Positions 41,434-53,500 of a stretch of 64,000 nucleotides of DNA are shown here, piece by piece (positions within the stretch are counted from its first letter, which is position 1; each line of letters starts with the position of its first letter). The notes under the pieces were generated by a model. The model was not told the DNA's origin. It was given only the letters and a program-made list of their open reading frames with translations, and made no database searches. The DNA is from Roseibium salinum. Its GTDB lineage: Bacteria; Pseudomonadota; Alphaproteobacteria; Rhizobiales; Stappiaceae. A program made the position numbers and the translations under genes. The stretch covers positions 124,001 through 188,000 of the forward strand of contig NZ_JAPEVI010000001.1 in NCBI RefSeq assembly GCF_026240905.1, read 5' to 3'.

Positions 41434-43821
41434 TCAGATCTTTGCCCGGCGCAGCCGCAGCGCGTTGAGGACCACGGAGATCGACGAGGCGCTCATGGCG
41501 AAGGCGGCGAACATCGGACTGATCAGGATTCCGAACGCCGGATACAGCACCCCAGCGGCGACCGGTACGCCGGAGGCATTGTATATCAGCGCGAAGAACA
41601 GGTTCTGCCGGATGTTGCGCATGGTGGCATGGGCGAGCCGGCGCGCACGAACAATGCCGTCGAGATTGCCTTTCACCAGGGTAATTCCGGCCGACTCGAT
41701 GGCAACATCCGCCCCGGTGCCCATGGCGATGCCGACATCCGCCTGCGCCAGCGCAGGGGCATCGTTCACGCCGTCGCCCGCCATGGCGACCTTTCGGCCC
41801 TCGCCCTGCAGCTCCTTGATGATCCGTGCCTTGTCCTCGGGCAGGACGTCGGCGCGGATTTCATCGATGCCGAGCTTTGCAGCCACCGCCTTCGCCGTGC
41901 GTTCGTTGTCGCCGGTCGCCATGATGATCCGGAAACCGAGCTCATGCAGCGCCTTCAGCGCCTCGGGGGTCGTCTCCTTCACCGGATCGGCGACACTGAC
42001 AAGTCCGGCAACGGCGCCTTCGAGCATGACGAACATCACGGTTTCGCCCTCATCGCGGCGGGCATTGGCCTTGTCGGTCAGCGCAGAGGCCTGAAGCCCA
42101 AGGTCTTCGACCAGCTTGAGATTGCCAAGCGCCACGGCCTTGCCGTCAACAGTTCCCTTGACGCCCTTGCCCGTGACCGCATCGAAATCCGTCGCCTCCG
42201 CGAGCTTTATGCCGCGCTCCTCTGCGCCCGCGACAATGGCTTCCGCCAGCGGGTGCTCCGAACCTCTCTCGAGCGTCGCAGCAAGGCGCAGCACTTCGGT
42301 TTCCTCGTGGCCGTCCTCCGGCAGGACCGCCACCAGCCTCGGCTTTCCGACGGTCAGCGTCCCGGTCTTGTCGACGATGAGCGTGTCGACCTTCTCGAAG
42401 CGCTCCAGCGCCTCCGCATTCTTGATCAGGACGCCGGTCTGCGCGCCGCGGCCCGTGGCGGTCATGATCGACATCGGCGTCGCAAGGCCGAGCGCGCAGG
42501 GGCAGGCGATGATGAGTACGGCCACCGCAGCAACGAGCGCATAGGCCAGCGCTGGCGCCGGTCCCCAGATCGACCAGCCGACAAAGGCAAGGATCGCAAC
42601 GCCGATGACCGCCGGCACAAACCAGCCGGCGACCTTGTCGGCGTATTTCTGGATCGGAGCGCGGCTGCGCTGCGCTTTGGCGACCATTTCGACGATCTGG
42701 CTGAGCACCGTGTCGGCCCCGACCCGCCTCGCTTCCATGATCAGGCCGCCGGTGCCGTTGATCGTCGCTCCGGTCACCGGATCTCCCTCGGTCTTTTCGA
42801 CCGGCACCGGCTCGCCCGTGATCATGCTTTCATCCACCGACGAGCGGCCGTCCGTCACAACGCCGTCGACCGGTATCTTGTCGCCCGGACGCACGCGCAG
42901 CCGGTCTCCGATCTGAACCTCGTCCAGCGGGATCTCTTCCTCATTGCCGTCGGAGCGGATCACCCGTGCGGTCTTCGCGGCCATGTCCAGCAGCGCCCGG
43001 ATCGCCTTGCCGGTTCCCTCCCGGGCCCGCAGTTCCATGACCTGGCCGAGAAGCACCAGCACCACGATCACGGCGGCCGCCTCGAAATAGACGCCGACAT
43101 GCCCCTCTGCGTCGCGGAACCCTTGTGGGAAAACACCCGGAGCCAGAACAGCGACAATGCTGAAGACCCAGGCCGCCATAACGCCCATGGCGATCAGCGA
43201 GAACATGTTCAGGTTGAACGTCCGGAACGAATCCCAGCCACGCAGCAGGAATGGCCATCCGCACCAGAGCACCACGGGCGTACCAAGTACCAGCTCGATC
43301 CAGAGCGTGGCGCGCTCGCCGAAGACATCGCGAACGCCGGACAGGCCCACCATAGGCCCCATCGTCAAGACGAGAAGAGGCAGGGTGAGAACGGCGCCGA
43401 CCCAGAACCGGCGGGTGAAGTCCACGAGTTCGGGATTTGGTTCGTCGCCGGCCATCGCCGTACTTTCCGGTTCCAGCCCCATACCGCAGATCGGACAGGA
43501 CCCCGGCTCCGTCCGGCGCACTTCCGGATGCATTGGGCAGGTGTAGACCGGACCGGCATAGCCTGCCGGCACGGTATCGTAGCGGCCTGCTGTCGCTGCC
43601 GTGCCATCGTCGTTGCCCTCGCCTTCCTCGTGGTCGTGGCCATGATGCTTGTGACTGTCATCGGCCTCGCCCTCGGGCACGAGGTGCATTCCGCATTTGG
43701 GACAATCACCTGGGTCTTCCTGCCGTATCTCGCGGTGCATCGGGCAGGTGTAGATTTTCACGGTGTCGTGCGCAGACTGTTCTGCCCGGTCGTGAGGGTT
43801 GAGTTGACCATTGTTTGACAT
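41434..43821 (-). CDS. copA: Cu(I)-translocating P1B-type ATPase
   Basis: A 795-residue heavy-metal pump. The N-terminus carries two short heavy-metal-binding motifs (CPMHREI...CPKCGM and CPMHPEV...CPICGM) rather than ferredoxin-like CxxC domains. The transmembrane metal site is CPC ([13 protein letters not shown]), with YN in the seventh helix and MSASS in the eighth, the signature of Cu+/Ag+ export. The phosphorylation site is DKTGTLT, and the ATP-binding domain has [10 protein letters not shown] and [20 protein letters not shown]. It exports cuprous ions to the periplasm. AAGGA precedes the ATG at 43821. It heads leftward towards the IS6 element, 5 bp beyond its stop. The opposite strand happens to have an even longer open frame, which I consider spurious. 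Confidence 0.92.
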   Translation of the reverse strand: MSNNGQLNPHDRAEQSAHDTVKIYTCPMHREIRQEDPGDCPKCGMHLVPEGEADDSHKHHGHDHEEGEGNDDGTAATAGRYDTVPAGYAGPVYTCPMHPEVRRTEPGSCPICGMGLEPESTAMAGDEPNPELVDFTRRFWVGAVLTLPLLVLTMGPMVGLSGVRDVFGERATLWIELVLGTPVVLWCGWPFLLRGWDSFRTFNLNMFSLIAMGVMAAWVFSIVAVLAPGVFPQGFRDAEGHVGVYFEAAAVIVVLVLLGQVMELRAREGTGKAIRALLDMAAKTARVIRSDGNEEEIPLDEVQIGDRLRVRPGDKIPVDGVVTDGRSSVDESMITGEPVPVEKTEGDPVTGATINGTGGLIMEARRVGADTVLSQIVEMVAKAQRSRAPIQKYADKVAGWFVPAVIGVAILAFVGWSIWGPAPALAYALVAAVAVLIIACPCALGLATPMSIMTATGRGAQTGVLIKNAEALERFEKVDTLIVDKTGTLTVGKPRLVAVLPEDGHEETEVLRLAATLERGSEHPLAEAIVAGAEERGIKLAEATDFDAVTGKGVKGTVDGKAVALGNLKLVEDLGLQASALTDKANARRDEGETVMFVMLEGAVAGLVSVADPVKETTPEALKALHELGFRIIMATGDNERTAKAVAAKLGIDEIRADVLPEDKARIIKELQGEGRKVAMAGDGVNDAPALAQADVGIAMGTGADVAIESAGITLVKGNLDGIVRARRLAHATMRNIRQNLFFALIYNASGVPVAAGVLYPAFGILISPMFAAFAMSASSISVVLNALRLRRAKI

Positions 43822-43904
43822 TCACAACATCCTTCGATTCAACTGGTCAGATCGCAGTGTGCTGGAGAGCAACGCATTCCAGCCTGATATCTCAAGTATC
43901 TAGT

Positions 43905-45221
43905 TCAGTGCGCGTGACGGTGATGCTCGGTCGGTGGATTGAGGTGCAGGAAAACCTTCTCGCACAGGAAGACGAGCGCCATGCCGAAGAGGGCGCTGAG
44001 CACTATTGCGGGGTCGTGCTGCCATTTCAGCCAGGCGAAGGTCGCCAGGACAATGACATCCAGGCCGATCGCCGTGAGCATGATCCATCCACTTGCACCG
44101 ATCTTGACCCGCAAATACCGGAAGACGCCCCAGTGGATGATGATGTCCATGACCAGATAGAAAAACGCGCCAAGCGATGCGATCTGGCTCAGGTCGAAGA
44201 AGACGGTAAGAAATCCGGCAATGACGACGGTATAGACAAGCGTATGGTCGCGGATGACACCGGGCATGCCGAAATGGCTGTGAGGGATGAGTTTCATCTC
44301 CGTGAGCATTGCCAGCATGCGTGAAACGGCGAAGATGCTGGCAATCAGACCGGAGGCCGTGGCCACCAGCGCCAGCGCCACGGTGAGGTAGAACCCGACC
44401 TTGCCGAGTGCAGGTTCTGCGGCTTCCGCGAGTGCATAGTCCTTCGCCCGAATGATCTGTTCGAGCGGCAGGCTGGAACTGACTGCAAACGCGACCAGCA
44501 AATAGACCACAATGCAAATGCCGATTGCGGCGATGATCGCGCGACCGACATTGCGATGCGGGCTAGTGATCTCAGCACCGCTGTTGGTGATCGTCGTGAA
44601 CCCTTTGAAGGCAAGGATCGCCAGGGCCGTGGCAGCAATGAACCCGGTGATGCCATCGGTCGAGGCACCTTCCCCGGCGACCTGGAAGGAAAAGCCGCCT
44701 GCCCACAGAGCGGCCGCCCCGAACAACGCGATGCCGCCGACCTTGAGGATCGCCATGACGATCGAGACCAACCCGACCGAACGGTTGCCGGAGACGTTCA
44801 CAAGGTAAGCGAAGACGATCACACCGACGCCGATGGCAGGGACCGGCCAGCCTTGGGGCTCGGTTCCGAATCCGCGCAGCAGATAGTTCGCGAAAGTGCG
44901 TGCCACCAGGCTTTCATTGATTACCATCGACAGGGCCATCAGCAGCGCAGCTCCTGCGGCAACGGTCGTTGGACCATAGGCCTTTTGCAGGATCATGCCG
45001 ATGCCGCCCGCCGACGGGTATGCGTTGGACATCTTCACGTAAGTGTATGCGCTGAAGGCGGTGACGCACGCACCGGATATGAATACGAACGGAAACAAAG
45101 GGCCGGCAAGCTCCGCGATCTGGCCGGTAAGAGCCAGAATTCCGGCGCCGATCATGACGCCGGTACCCATGGCGATTGCGTCGGGAAGAGTGATGCTGTT
45201 CTTTGTGTATTGCGAAGCCAA
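43905..45221 (-). CDS. APC-family amino acid permease
   Basis: A 438-residue polytopic membrane protein with about 12 hydrophobic segments. It starts with the APC signature (ITLPDAIAMGTGVMIGAGIL, ALTGQIAELAGPLFPFVFI) and contains the motif FKGFTTITNSGAEITSPHRNVGRAI, typical of cation-amino acid symporters. The substrate cannot be told. The start is a TTG at 45221 with AAGGG upstream; no ATG lies nearby. The stop-side tail ends in HRHAH. It is transcribed in the direction of copA but separated from it by 83 bp, in a stress-related island. Confidence 0.85.
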   Translation of the reverse strand: MASQYTKNSITLPDAIAMGTGVMIGAGILALTGQIAELAGPLFPFVFISGACVTAFSAYTYVKMSNAYPSAGGIGMILQKAYGPTTVAAGAALLMALSMVINESLVARTFANYLLRGFGTEPQGWPVPAIGVGVIVFAYLVNVSGNRSVGLVSIVMAILKVGGIALFGAAALWAGGFSFQVAGEGASTDGITGFIAATALAILAFKGFTTITNSGAEITSPHRNVGRAIIAAIGICIVVYLLVAFAVSSSLPLEQIIRAKDYALAEAAEPALGKVGFYLTVALALVATASGLIASIFAVSRMLAMLTEMKLIPHSHFGMPGVIRDHTLVYTVVIAGFLTVFFDLSQIASLGAFFYLVMDIIIHWGVFRYLRVKIGASGWIMLTAIGLDVIVLATFAWLKWQHDPAIVLSALFGMALVFLCEKVFLHLNPPTEHHRHAH

Positions 45222-45428
45222 TGTCGGAATACCCTTGAGAGTGTCCGCTCAGGCTGCGCGCGCGATTGCGGACGTTTCGGGCGAACCGGTCAAGCCGACA
45301 CGCTCCGCCCCTCGTTTGAAGTGTCGCAGGTAGCGGCCTCTCGACCAAGGGCCGTTTGCCCGGTCTCTGCCTTGGGCCTTTTTCGGGCCGCTGGCAGGCT
45401 GGCTGAAGCGTGTGACACTGGAATGCGG

Positions 45429-46130
45429 CTAGTCGGCCCACATGGCGGCGCGTACCATCGGTGGCAATACACTTAATCCATTGTCGACGTTCTTGACGCC
45501 AGCGGTGTTTTCCGCAGCCACGCGAATGGCGTCTTTTTCCTGCTGCGTGTCGACAGCGCCCCAAAGATGAACAACGCCGTCCGACGCGATGACGGTAACG
45601 AATGTTCTGGTTGCACCGGTCTGTTTCAAAGCCTCTTCCACGTTCTTGCGGAGTGCCTCGTCATCCTTTGCGACCTGCTCGCTTGCCGGCTTTCGCGAGG
45701 CCAGGCCGCGCAAAAGGTCGGCGCGGCTCACGATGCCGACGAGCTTGCCGTCGGTCATGACGAGAACGCGCTTGATGTGATTGCGCTCGAGTGTGTCGGC
45801 GATCTCTTCGAGCGTGGCGTCCTCGCCAACGCTGATGATTTTGCGGGTCATCACGTCTTTTGCGGTGCCGCCATGCGCCTTGATGTAGTCGAGTGCCTTG
45901 TCCGCCGGATCGGACAGGAGAGTGAGCCACCACGAGGGACGGCGTTCCGTCTGCGTCTCCGCACGGCGGATCAGATCACCTTCGCTGACGATGCCGGCGA
46001 CTTTTCCATCCGTGGACACCACCGGAACTGCGCTGATCCGCCGTTCGGCCAGTATTCCTGCAATTTCACGCACGCTCGTATCGGTGCCGACCGTGACGAC
46101 GGATGCAGTCATGACGTCTTTCGCGCGCAT
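45429..46130 (-). CDS. Tandem CBS plus BON domain protein
   Basis: A 233-residue protein. Two CBS motifs (AKDVMTASVVTVGTDTSVRE... and AKDVMTRKIISVGEDATLEE...) form an adenine-nucleotide-sensing Bateman module over residues 1-145. A BON domain follows (LRKNVEEALKQTGATRTFVTVIA, VDTQQEKDAIRVAAENTAGV), which usually contacts membranes or other proteins. The ATG at 46130 has a strong GGAGGG Shine-Dalgarno sequence. A GTG at 46145 would add only five residues from that site. Such CBS-BON proteins occur in energy-stress and low-oxygen regulons. Confidence 0.88.
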   Translation of the reverse strand: MRAKDVMTASVVTVGTDTSVREIAGILAERRISAVPVVSTDGKVAGIVSEGDLIRRAETQTERRPSWWLTLLSDPADKALDYIKAHGGTAKDVMTRKIISVGEDATLEEIADTLERNHIKRVLVMTDGKLVGIVSRADLLRGLASRKPASEQVAKDDEALRKNVEEALKQTGATRTFVTVIASDGVVHLWGAVDTQQEKDAIRVAAENTAGVKNVDNGLSVLPPMVRAAMWAD

Positions 46131-46255
46131 AGGATTTCCCTCCACTCAGGTGTTACCGTTGTCTTGCTACGTAACGGAGTGGCTATCGGCACGTTCCCTC
46201 GTCAGCTGTCGGGTCACCTTCCGCCAGGGCGAAATCGAATTCCCGGCAAAGGCAC

Positions 46256-46615
46256 TCATTCGCCAAGAACGCGGCGTCGCTCCTCGAATTCCTGCTGGTC
46301 GATCTCGCCGCGGGCAAAGCGCTCCTTCAGAATGTCGAGCGGCGGGCGTCCCGAAGGCGGCTGGTGCGTCGCGGTCGGATGCCAGGGTCCGCTGAGCCAG
46401 CGGATCAGCAACACTGCCGCCGCGATGGTCAAAGCGAGAATCAGGATCATGAATATCGGTCCGAAGATCATGCCGAGCCACCCTCCGCCCCATCCCATCA
46501 TGTGCGGTCCCCATTGGTAGCGGTCAATGCCGGGATTGTTCTGCGCCCATGCTGCCCCCGGCAGACACGCAGCGAGCAAACCGGCGGATGTGATCCATTT
46601 GTGCAGTCTGGTCAT
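46256..46615 (-). CDS. Small secreted/membrane SHOCT-domain protein
   Basis: A 119-residue protein. Residues 1-22 form a signal peptide ending in AWA. Then come a Met/Gly/Trp-rich stretch (HMMGWGGGWLGM), a membrane helix (IFMILILALTIAAAVLLIRWL) and a C-terminal SHOCT motif (PLDILKERFARGEIDQQEFEERRRVL). Start at 46615 with AAAGGAAC upstream. The Met/His-rich segment could bind copper, which would fit the nearby copA gene, but this is only a guess. Its promoter region is shared with the divergent ppsA gene. Confidence 0.8.
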   Translation of the reverse strand: MTRLHKWITSAGLLAACLPGAAWAQNNPGIDRYQWGPHMMGWGGGWLGMIFGPIFMILILALTIAAAVLLIRWLSGPWHPTATHQPPSGRPPLDILKERFARGEIDQQEFEERRRVLGE

Positions 46616-46785
46616 TGTTCTGTTCCTTTCCGGCCAAGCAACAAAAGGCCTGAAAACGCGCCGAGCAGCCTGGTTTGGACTTCTGCCCAAAAGCCAAGCT
46701 ACGCGGCCGAACGGACCCGTTATCCGGCACGACAGAAGCGCCTTCAACATGCAGTGAGCATATCAGTCAATCGTCCCGGCCGGCA

Positions 46786-46799
46786 TTGACGTGGGTCAA
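46786..46799. promoter_or_regulatory. FNR/FixK-like box between SHOCT and ppsA
   Basis: TTGACGTGGGTCAA is a palindrome with TTGAC and GTCAA half-sites separated by 4 bp. This is the spacing and near-consensus of CRP/FNR-family anaerobic regulators (FNR, FixK, Dnr). It lies in the divergent intergenic region, 171 bp from the SHOCT start and 150 bp from the ppsA start, so it could control either or both. Confidence 0.6.
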
Positions 46800-46948
46800 G
46801 GCGGGCAAGCGGGGGAAACCACATAGTTGCATCATTCCCTGGCAATTCGTTGTTACGTTGCAAGGTCGAGGACGGCAGAGGGAGCACGTCATGAACAGCA
46901 CGATCTCGTCCGCAGGCGGCCGCGAGCGACAATGGTGAGAGCCTCTGC

Positions 46949-49327
<2,379 letters not shown>

Positions 49328-49372
49328 AGCGATCGGGCCACTTGTTGGGCACCGTCGCAAGGAAAGCAGGGG

Positions 49373-49668
49373 ATGATGCAGAGCGACACGCGCATCGGCC
49401 ATATCGTGCGGCTTGGCGGCGGGATCGCCGACATCAGATACGATGGGCAGTTGCCGGCGATCTCGAACCGGCTGGTGACGCTGACCGATCCCGAGATCGT
49501 GATCGAGGTTGCCAGCCTGCCGGGAAACGGCATCGCCCGCAGACTTGTCATGAACCCCTCACCGGAGTTGCGCATAGGATGCGCATAGGACTTGCAGTGC
49601 GCGACACCCGCGGTCCTATTGACGTGCCGGTGGGATCGAAGTCCATGACCGGTGTCATGTCGACGTGA
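49373..49668 (+). pseudogene. F1 ATP synthase beta-subunit remnant
   Basis: The first 71 codons read IGHIVRLGGGIADIRYDGQL... and LVMNPSPELRIG, the N-terminal barrel of F1 beta subunits. The frame is then broken by an exact 11-bp tandem duplication, TGCGCATAGGA (49569-49579 and 49580-49590). Removing one copy restores PELRIGLAVRDTRGPIDVPVGS, the expected continuation. The sequence ends soon after (GVMST) without the Walker A domain. It is therefore a truncated and frameshifted relic of an atpD-type gene, perhaps of an N-ATPase operon. It lies just 45 bp after ppsA. Confidence 0.75.
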
Positions 49669-49687
49669 TCCGTCGCACAGCTTCCCC

Positions 49688-50617
49688 TCACGCATGAGAA
49701 GAATGGTCGCCTGACCCGGATCCAGTCCCGCACTGCTCCACGTCTTGGATTGCGTAGGCCAGAAGGGACGCGACCGAAATCGCGTTGCTTGGGTGGGGAA
49801 TGGTATTCGTGGTGACGACCCGGGACGCTCCGGCGGCCAGTATGTCGTCATAGGCGCTGCCCGCAAAGACGGCGTGGATCACCAGACAGACGGGTGGCCG
49901 TGTGCTCGCATTGCCCAGGTGCTGGAGGGTCTGCATCAGTGTCCTGCCCGACGAGGCAACGTCATCAAGGATGACTGGGACACCTGCACACAGTGCATCT
50001 GCGTCCGGCACGCTGATATCGACGGCGTGATCGCCGTGGCGGATCTTTGCCAGCACCTGGAAGGGCCGGTGCGCCAACCTGGCGACCTCGGCGACCCATT
50101 GCCGGCTCTCGCTGTCCGGTCCCAACAGGACCGCGTCCGGGACGTGCACCCTGATCCAGTCGGCAAGCAGTGGCGCTGATGCGGCGCGGACTGCGGGCAT
50201 GGGGAACAGTTCGCCCAATCGCCGGATGCGGTGCAGATGCGGATCGACCGTCACCAGCCAGTCGAAACTTTCAGCAAGGAAATCGGCAAAGAGCCGCGCG
50301 CTGACGGCCTCGCCGTCATGGAACCGCCGGTCCTGCCGCATATAGGCCAGGTAAGGCGCGATCAGCCCGACTTGCCGGGCGCCGAGGTTCCGCGCGGTCG
50401 CAGCAGCGAAACGCAATGGCAGCGCCGACCGGTCCGGATCCCGCAGGCAGGCAACGATCGCCACGTCCGCTCCATCGAGACCGGCCGGCAGGGTTACGAG
50501 GCTCTCGCCGTCGGGAAACTGGTGCCATCCCAGAGGACGGATATTCGCGTCCAAGAGCGACCCCAGTTCCTCGGCCAGGGGCGCCATATCGGGAAATGGG
50601 ATCAGGAGACGTGTCAT
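49688..50617 (-). CDS. Ribose-phosphate pyrophosphokinase family protein
   Basis: A 309-residue PRPP-synthetase homologue. It keeps the ATP-loop YMRQDRRFHDGEAVSAR, the active-site strand TVDPHLHRI, and the PRPP-binding loop VPVILDDVASSGRTLMQTL. The start at 50617 follows GGAG; longer upstream readings would overlap the phosphorylase gene. It is 16 bp downstream of the phosphorylase gene, and the two are probably one operon with the MBL-fold gene. It is unlikely to be the housekeeping prs because of its island context and divergence. Ribose 5-phosphate or a related phosphoribose is the probable substrate. Confidence 0.83.
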   Translation of the reverse strand: MTRLLIPFPDMAPLAEELGSLLDANIRPLGWHQFPDGESLVTLPAGLDGADVAIVACLRDPDRSALPLRFAAATARNLGARQVGLIAPYLAYMRQDRRFHDGEAVSARLFADFLAESFDWLVTVDPHLHRIRRLGELFPMPAVRAASAPLLADWIRVHVPDAVLLGPDSESRQWVAEVARLAHRPFQVLAKIRHGDHAVDISVPDADALCAGVPVILDDVASSGRTLMQTLQHLGNASTRPPVCLVIHAVFAGSAYDDILAAGASRVVTTNTIPHPSNAISVASLLAYAIQDVEQCGTGSGSGDHSSHA

Positions 50618-50633
50618 CCAGACTCCGACAAGG

Positions 50634-52118
50634 TCACGATATCTGGCTGGCTCTCCGCATAGCTGCGCGCATATTTGAGCTCCCCGGTGTTTCCGCGTGG
50701 ATCTCGTAAAGTGGCTCGCCGGCCTCGACCCGGTCGCCGGAGCGCACCAGAAGCCGTACGCCGGCGCTCTTCTGACGTGGTGCCCCGGCCAGTTTGGCAA
50801 CCCGGGCGATCAGCCGATTGTTGAAGGCGGCGACTTTTCCTGCCGTGGGCGCTGTTATTTCCGTGCTTTGAAATGCGGGTGCCGGCTCGCGAAAACCGCC
50901 CTGGGCGGCACAGATCGCCATGAATTTCGCCTCCGCGGCGCCGCTGTCGAGCAGGGACTGCGCCAGATCACGGCCACTCCGGAGCCCGGAGCCTGACGCC
51001 ATATCGAGGAGCTTGCCGGCAAGATCGATGGCGCGGGTGCGCAGATCCGCCGGCGCATCCGCATTTCGCCGCAGTACGGCGAGAACGTCCATTGCCTCCA
51101 GCACGGGTCCGATGCCCCGCCCGACCGGGGCACTTCCATCGCTTCGATGCAATTCGACGTGCAAACCGATGGCCTCGGCAACCGAGATGAGCATCGACCC
51201 GAGAACCCGTGCGGCATGGGCCGAGCGCACCTTGGCTGTCGGCCCGACCGGGATATCGATCAGGACCCTTGTGGCGCCGACTGCTGCCTTCTTCGACAAT
51301 ATGCTTGCCACCAACTGGCCGGTGCTGTCGAAATCAAGGACATGCTCGATGCGGATGAAATGATCGTCCGCAGGACTGAGGTGAATCCCGCCGCCCCAGA
51401 CAATGCATCCGCCTTCCGCCTCGACCACGCGCCTGAGTGCCGCCGTATCGAGGGCCACGGGCGCCATCACCTCCATCGTGTCGGCGGTGCCGGCCGGCGA
51501 GGTGATCGCCCTGCTTGAGGTCTTGGGAATCAGATGCCCGGCCGCTGCGACGATTGCTACGACGATGGGAGTCGTCCGGTTGCCGGGCAGTCCGCCGACA
51601 CAGTGCTTGTCGAGGATTGCCCTTCCACCCCAGACGAGCGTCGCGCCCGCGGCCTGCATCGCGCGGGTCAGCGACACTGTCTCGCGTGTATCCATCCGCT
51701 CGCCAGCACAGGCGGCGAAGAAGGCTGCAAGCTCAAGATCGGAGAGCCGGTTTTCAAGAGTGTCCCGGACGATGCCGGCAAAGTCAGCCTCATTCAGTCT
51801 GCCGTCATAGGCCTTGGCCCGGATCGCGGAGGTCGAGGCGGGAGGCTCCGGGTGCGAAAAGCGTGCCCGGTCGCCCTCGCTTGCACCGAGCGCCTCCCAC
51901 GCGGATGCGGAGAGCGCAGCCGCGTGTACGTTCAACCACCCACCGCGCATGACCACGTTCAACGTCGCAATCAGCCAGCGCGAACCGAGGTCAATACGGA
52001 TGCGGGTCTGAGCGGCGAAGCCCTCGGAGCGGCAGATGTGGCAGTCCTCATGCATGTAGACCACCGGCTGACGGTAGGTGTCTATCGCTGCGGGAATGAT
52101 GGCAAGCGTGTCGGTCAT
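50634..52118 (-). CDS. Thymidine/AMP phosphorylase family enzyme
   Basis: A 494-residue pyrimidine/AMP phosphorylase-family protein. The conserved KHCVGGLPGNRTTPIVVAIVAAAG resembles the NMP (AMP) phosphorylase form more than thymidine phosphorylases, which have KHSTGGVGD. It also has the extra N-terminal 90-residue domain of that subgroup and the C-terminal TAGKVAAFNN...LYEIHAETPG region. AMP phosphorylases convert NMP plus phosphate to base plus ribose 1,5-bisphosphate; thymidine activity remains possible. The start overlaps the MBL-fold stop (ATGA), and a PRPP-synthetase homologue follows, so the operon seems devoted to nucleotide or phosphoribose turnover. Confidence 0.83.
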   Translation of the reverse strand: MTDTLAIIPAAIDTYRQPVVYMHEDCHICRSEGFAAQTRIRIDLGSRWLIATLNVVMRGGWLNVHAAALSASAWEALGASEGDRARFSHPEPPASTSAIRAKAYDGRLNEADFAGIVRDTLENRLSDLELAAFFAACAGERMDTRETVSLTRAMQAAGATLVWGGRAILDKHCVGGLPGNRTTPIVVAIVAAAGHLIPKTSSRAITSPAGTADTMEVMAPVALDTAALRRVVEAEGGCIVWGGGIHLSPADDHFIRIEHVLDFDSTGQLVASILSKKAAVGATRVLIDIPVGPTAKVRSAHAARVLGSMLISVAEAIGLHVELHRSDGSAPVGRGIGPVLEAMDVLAVLRRNADAPADLRTRAIDLAGKLLDMASGSGLRSGRDLAQSLLDSGAAEAKFMAICAAQGGFREPAPAFQSTEITAPTAGKVAAFNNRLIARVAKLAGAPRQKSAGVRLLVRSGDRVEAGEPLYEIHAETPGSSNMRAAMRRASQIS

Positions 52119-53500
52119 CGCGGGTGGTCCAGATCGATGCTTTCCAGATGTTCCGGCACGCGGGCCGGCCAGCCCAGTTCGTGTTCGATCCTAAAACGCA
52201 TTGTGTCCGCCGCAGCCGGTTCCCCGTGGGTGAGATACGTCATGCGCGGCACCTGGTCCGCATGGCGCATCCAGGCAAGGATCTCACCCGCATCGGCGTG
52301 GCCGGAGAAGGCCTCGAGCTGAACGACTTCCGCGTTGACGGGAAAGTCCCGTCCGAACATCCGCAACTGCCGGGCTCCATCGACCAGGGACGCACCACGG
52401 GTGCCGCCGGCCTGAAACCCGGACAGCAGGATCGCGTTGCGCCTGTCGCCGCCGAAGCTGACAAGGTGATGCAGGATGCGGCCGCCGGTCAGCATGCCGC
52501 TGGCCGAGATGATGATCATCGGCCCGAACCGCGTGTTCAGTTCCTTCGATTCCTCGACCGTGTGGACGCGCTTGGCAAGCGTGAACATTGCCTTGCAGTC
52601 TTCCCACGAAACGTGGTGCTCGTCGTGGTGCCGGTGATAGATCTCCGTCGCATCCACCGCCATCGGGCTGTTGAGATACACCGGCACATAAGGGATCTCG
52701 CCCCGATTTATCAGCCGCGCGATATGATACATGAGCCCCTGCGCCCGCCCGACCGCGAAAGCCGGAATCAGCACCGTGCCACCCCGGCCGAAAACCCGCC
52801 GCAAGATGGGCGCAAGTTCCGCTTCCGCGTCGATGTCCTTGTGACTGCGGTTGCCGTAGGTGGATTCGCACACCAGCACATCCGCCCCTTCGAAAGCCAC
52901 GGGAGGGCGCATCAGCGCGTCGCAGTCCCTGCCGAGATCGCCGCTGAAATGCACGACCGTATCCTCGACCTCCAGCCTTATCTGCGCGGCCCCGAGGAGA
53001 TGGCCGGCGGGAATGAAGGTCGCGGCAATTCCGTCGCCGAGATCGAGCCGGCGGTTGAACGGCCGGATATCCAGGTGCGTCAGCGCCGCTTCCGCATCCT
53101 TCTGAGTATAGAGCGGCAACGGCTTTTCATGTTTCGAGAAGCCCTTGCGCTGCGCGTAGCGCGCTTCCTCTTCCTGGATGTGCCCGCTGTCGGGCAGGAT
53201 CAGACCGCACAGTTCCGCCGTTGCCTCGGTGCACAGGACCCGCCCGCTGTACCCTGCCCGGATGAGCGCCGGCAGGTAGCCGGAATGATCCAGATGAGCA
53301 TGGGTCAACAGTACCGTGTCGATGTGGGACGGGCGCACCGGAAAGGGTTTCCGGTTGCGGGCGCGCAACTGTTTGAACCCCTGAAACAAACCGCAGTCGA
53401 CCAGGATCCGGCGCCGGCCGGTTTCGATCAGATACCGCGATCCGGTGACGGTTCCCGCTGCGCCCAGAAAGCGCAGGGTTGGGTGGGGCTGGCGGTTCAC
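52115..53500 (-). CDS. MBL-fold/beta-CASP RNase-like hydrolase
   Basis: A 461-residue metallo-beta-lactamase-fold protein: HAHLDHSG metal motif near residue 65, then the beta-CASP/RNA-specificity layout with GTVLIPAFAVGRAQ, SGMLTGGRILHHL, and the C-terminal EAFSGHADAGEIL. This resembles exonucleases of the YSH1/CPSF73 type. I used the GTG at 53500, preceded by AGAGG at 8 bp; an ATG at 53581 would add 27 unlikely residues. The stop overlaps the phosphorylase start. It could release nucleotides from RNA for its partner enzymes to degrade; that link is inference. Confidence 0.85.
   Translation of the reverse strand: MNRQPHPTLRFLGAAGTVTGSRYLIETGRRRILVDCGLFQGFKQLRARNRKPFPVRPSHIDTVLLTHAHLDHSGYLPALIRAGYSGRVLCTEATAELCGLILPDSGHIQEEEARYAQRKGFSKHEKPLPLYTQKDAEAALTHLDIRPFNRRLDLGDGIAATFIPAGHLLGAAQIRLEVEDTVVHFSGDLGRDCDALMRPPVAFEGADVLVCESTYGNRSHKDIDAEAELAPILRRVFGRGGTVLIPAFAVGRAQGLMYHIARLINRGEIPYVPVYLNSPMAVDATEIYHRHHDEHHVSWEDCKAMFTLAKRVHTVEESKELNTRFGPMIIISASGMLTGGRILHHLVSFGGDRRNAILLSGFQAGGTRGASLVDGARQLRMFGRDFPVNAEVVQLEAFSGHADAGEILAWMRHADQVPRMTYLTHGEPAAADTMRFRIEHELGWPARVPEHLESIDLDHPR

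Noticed and set aside
41365..43818. An 817-codon open frame opposite copA, longer than copA itself
   Set aside because: It is His/Arg-rich with no family resemblance and mirrors copA codon structure. CopA has all catalytic motifs, so the antisense frame is a GC-bias shadow.
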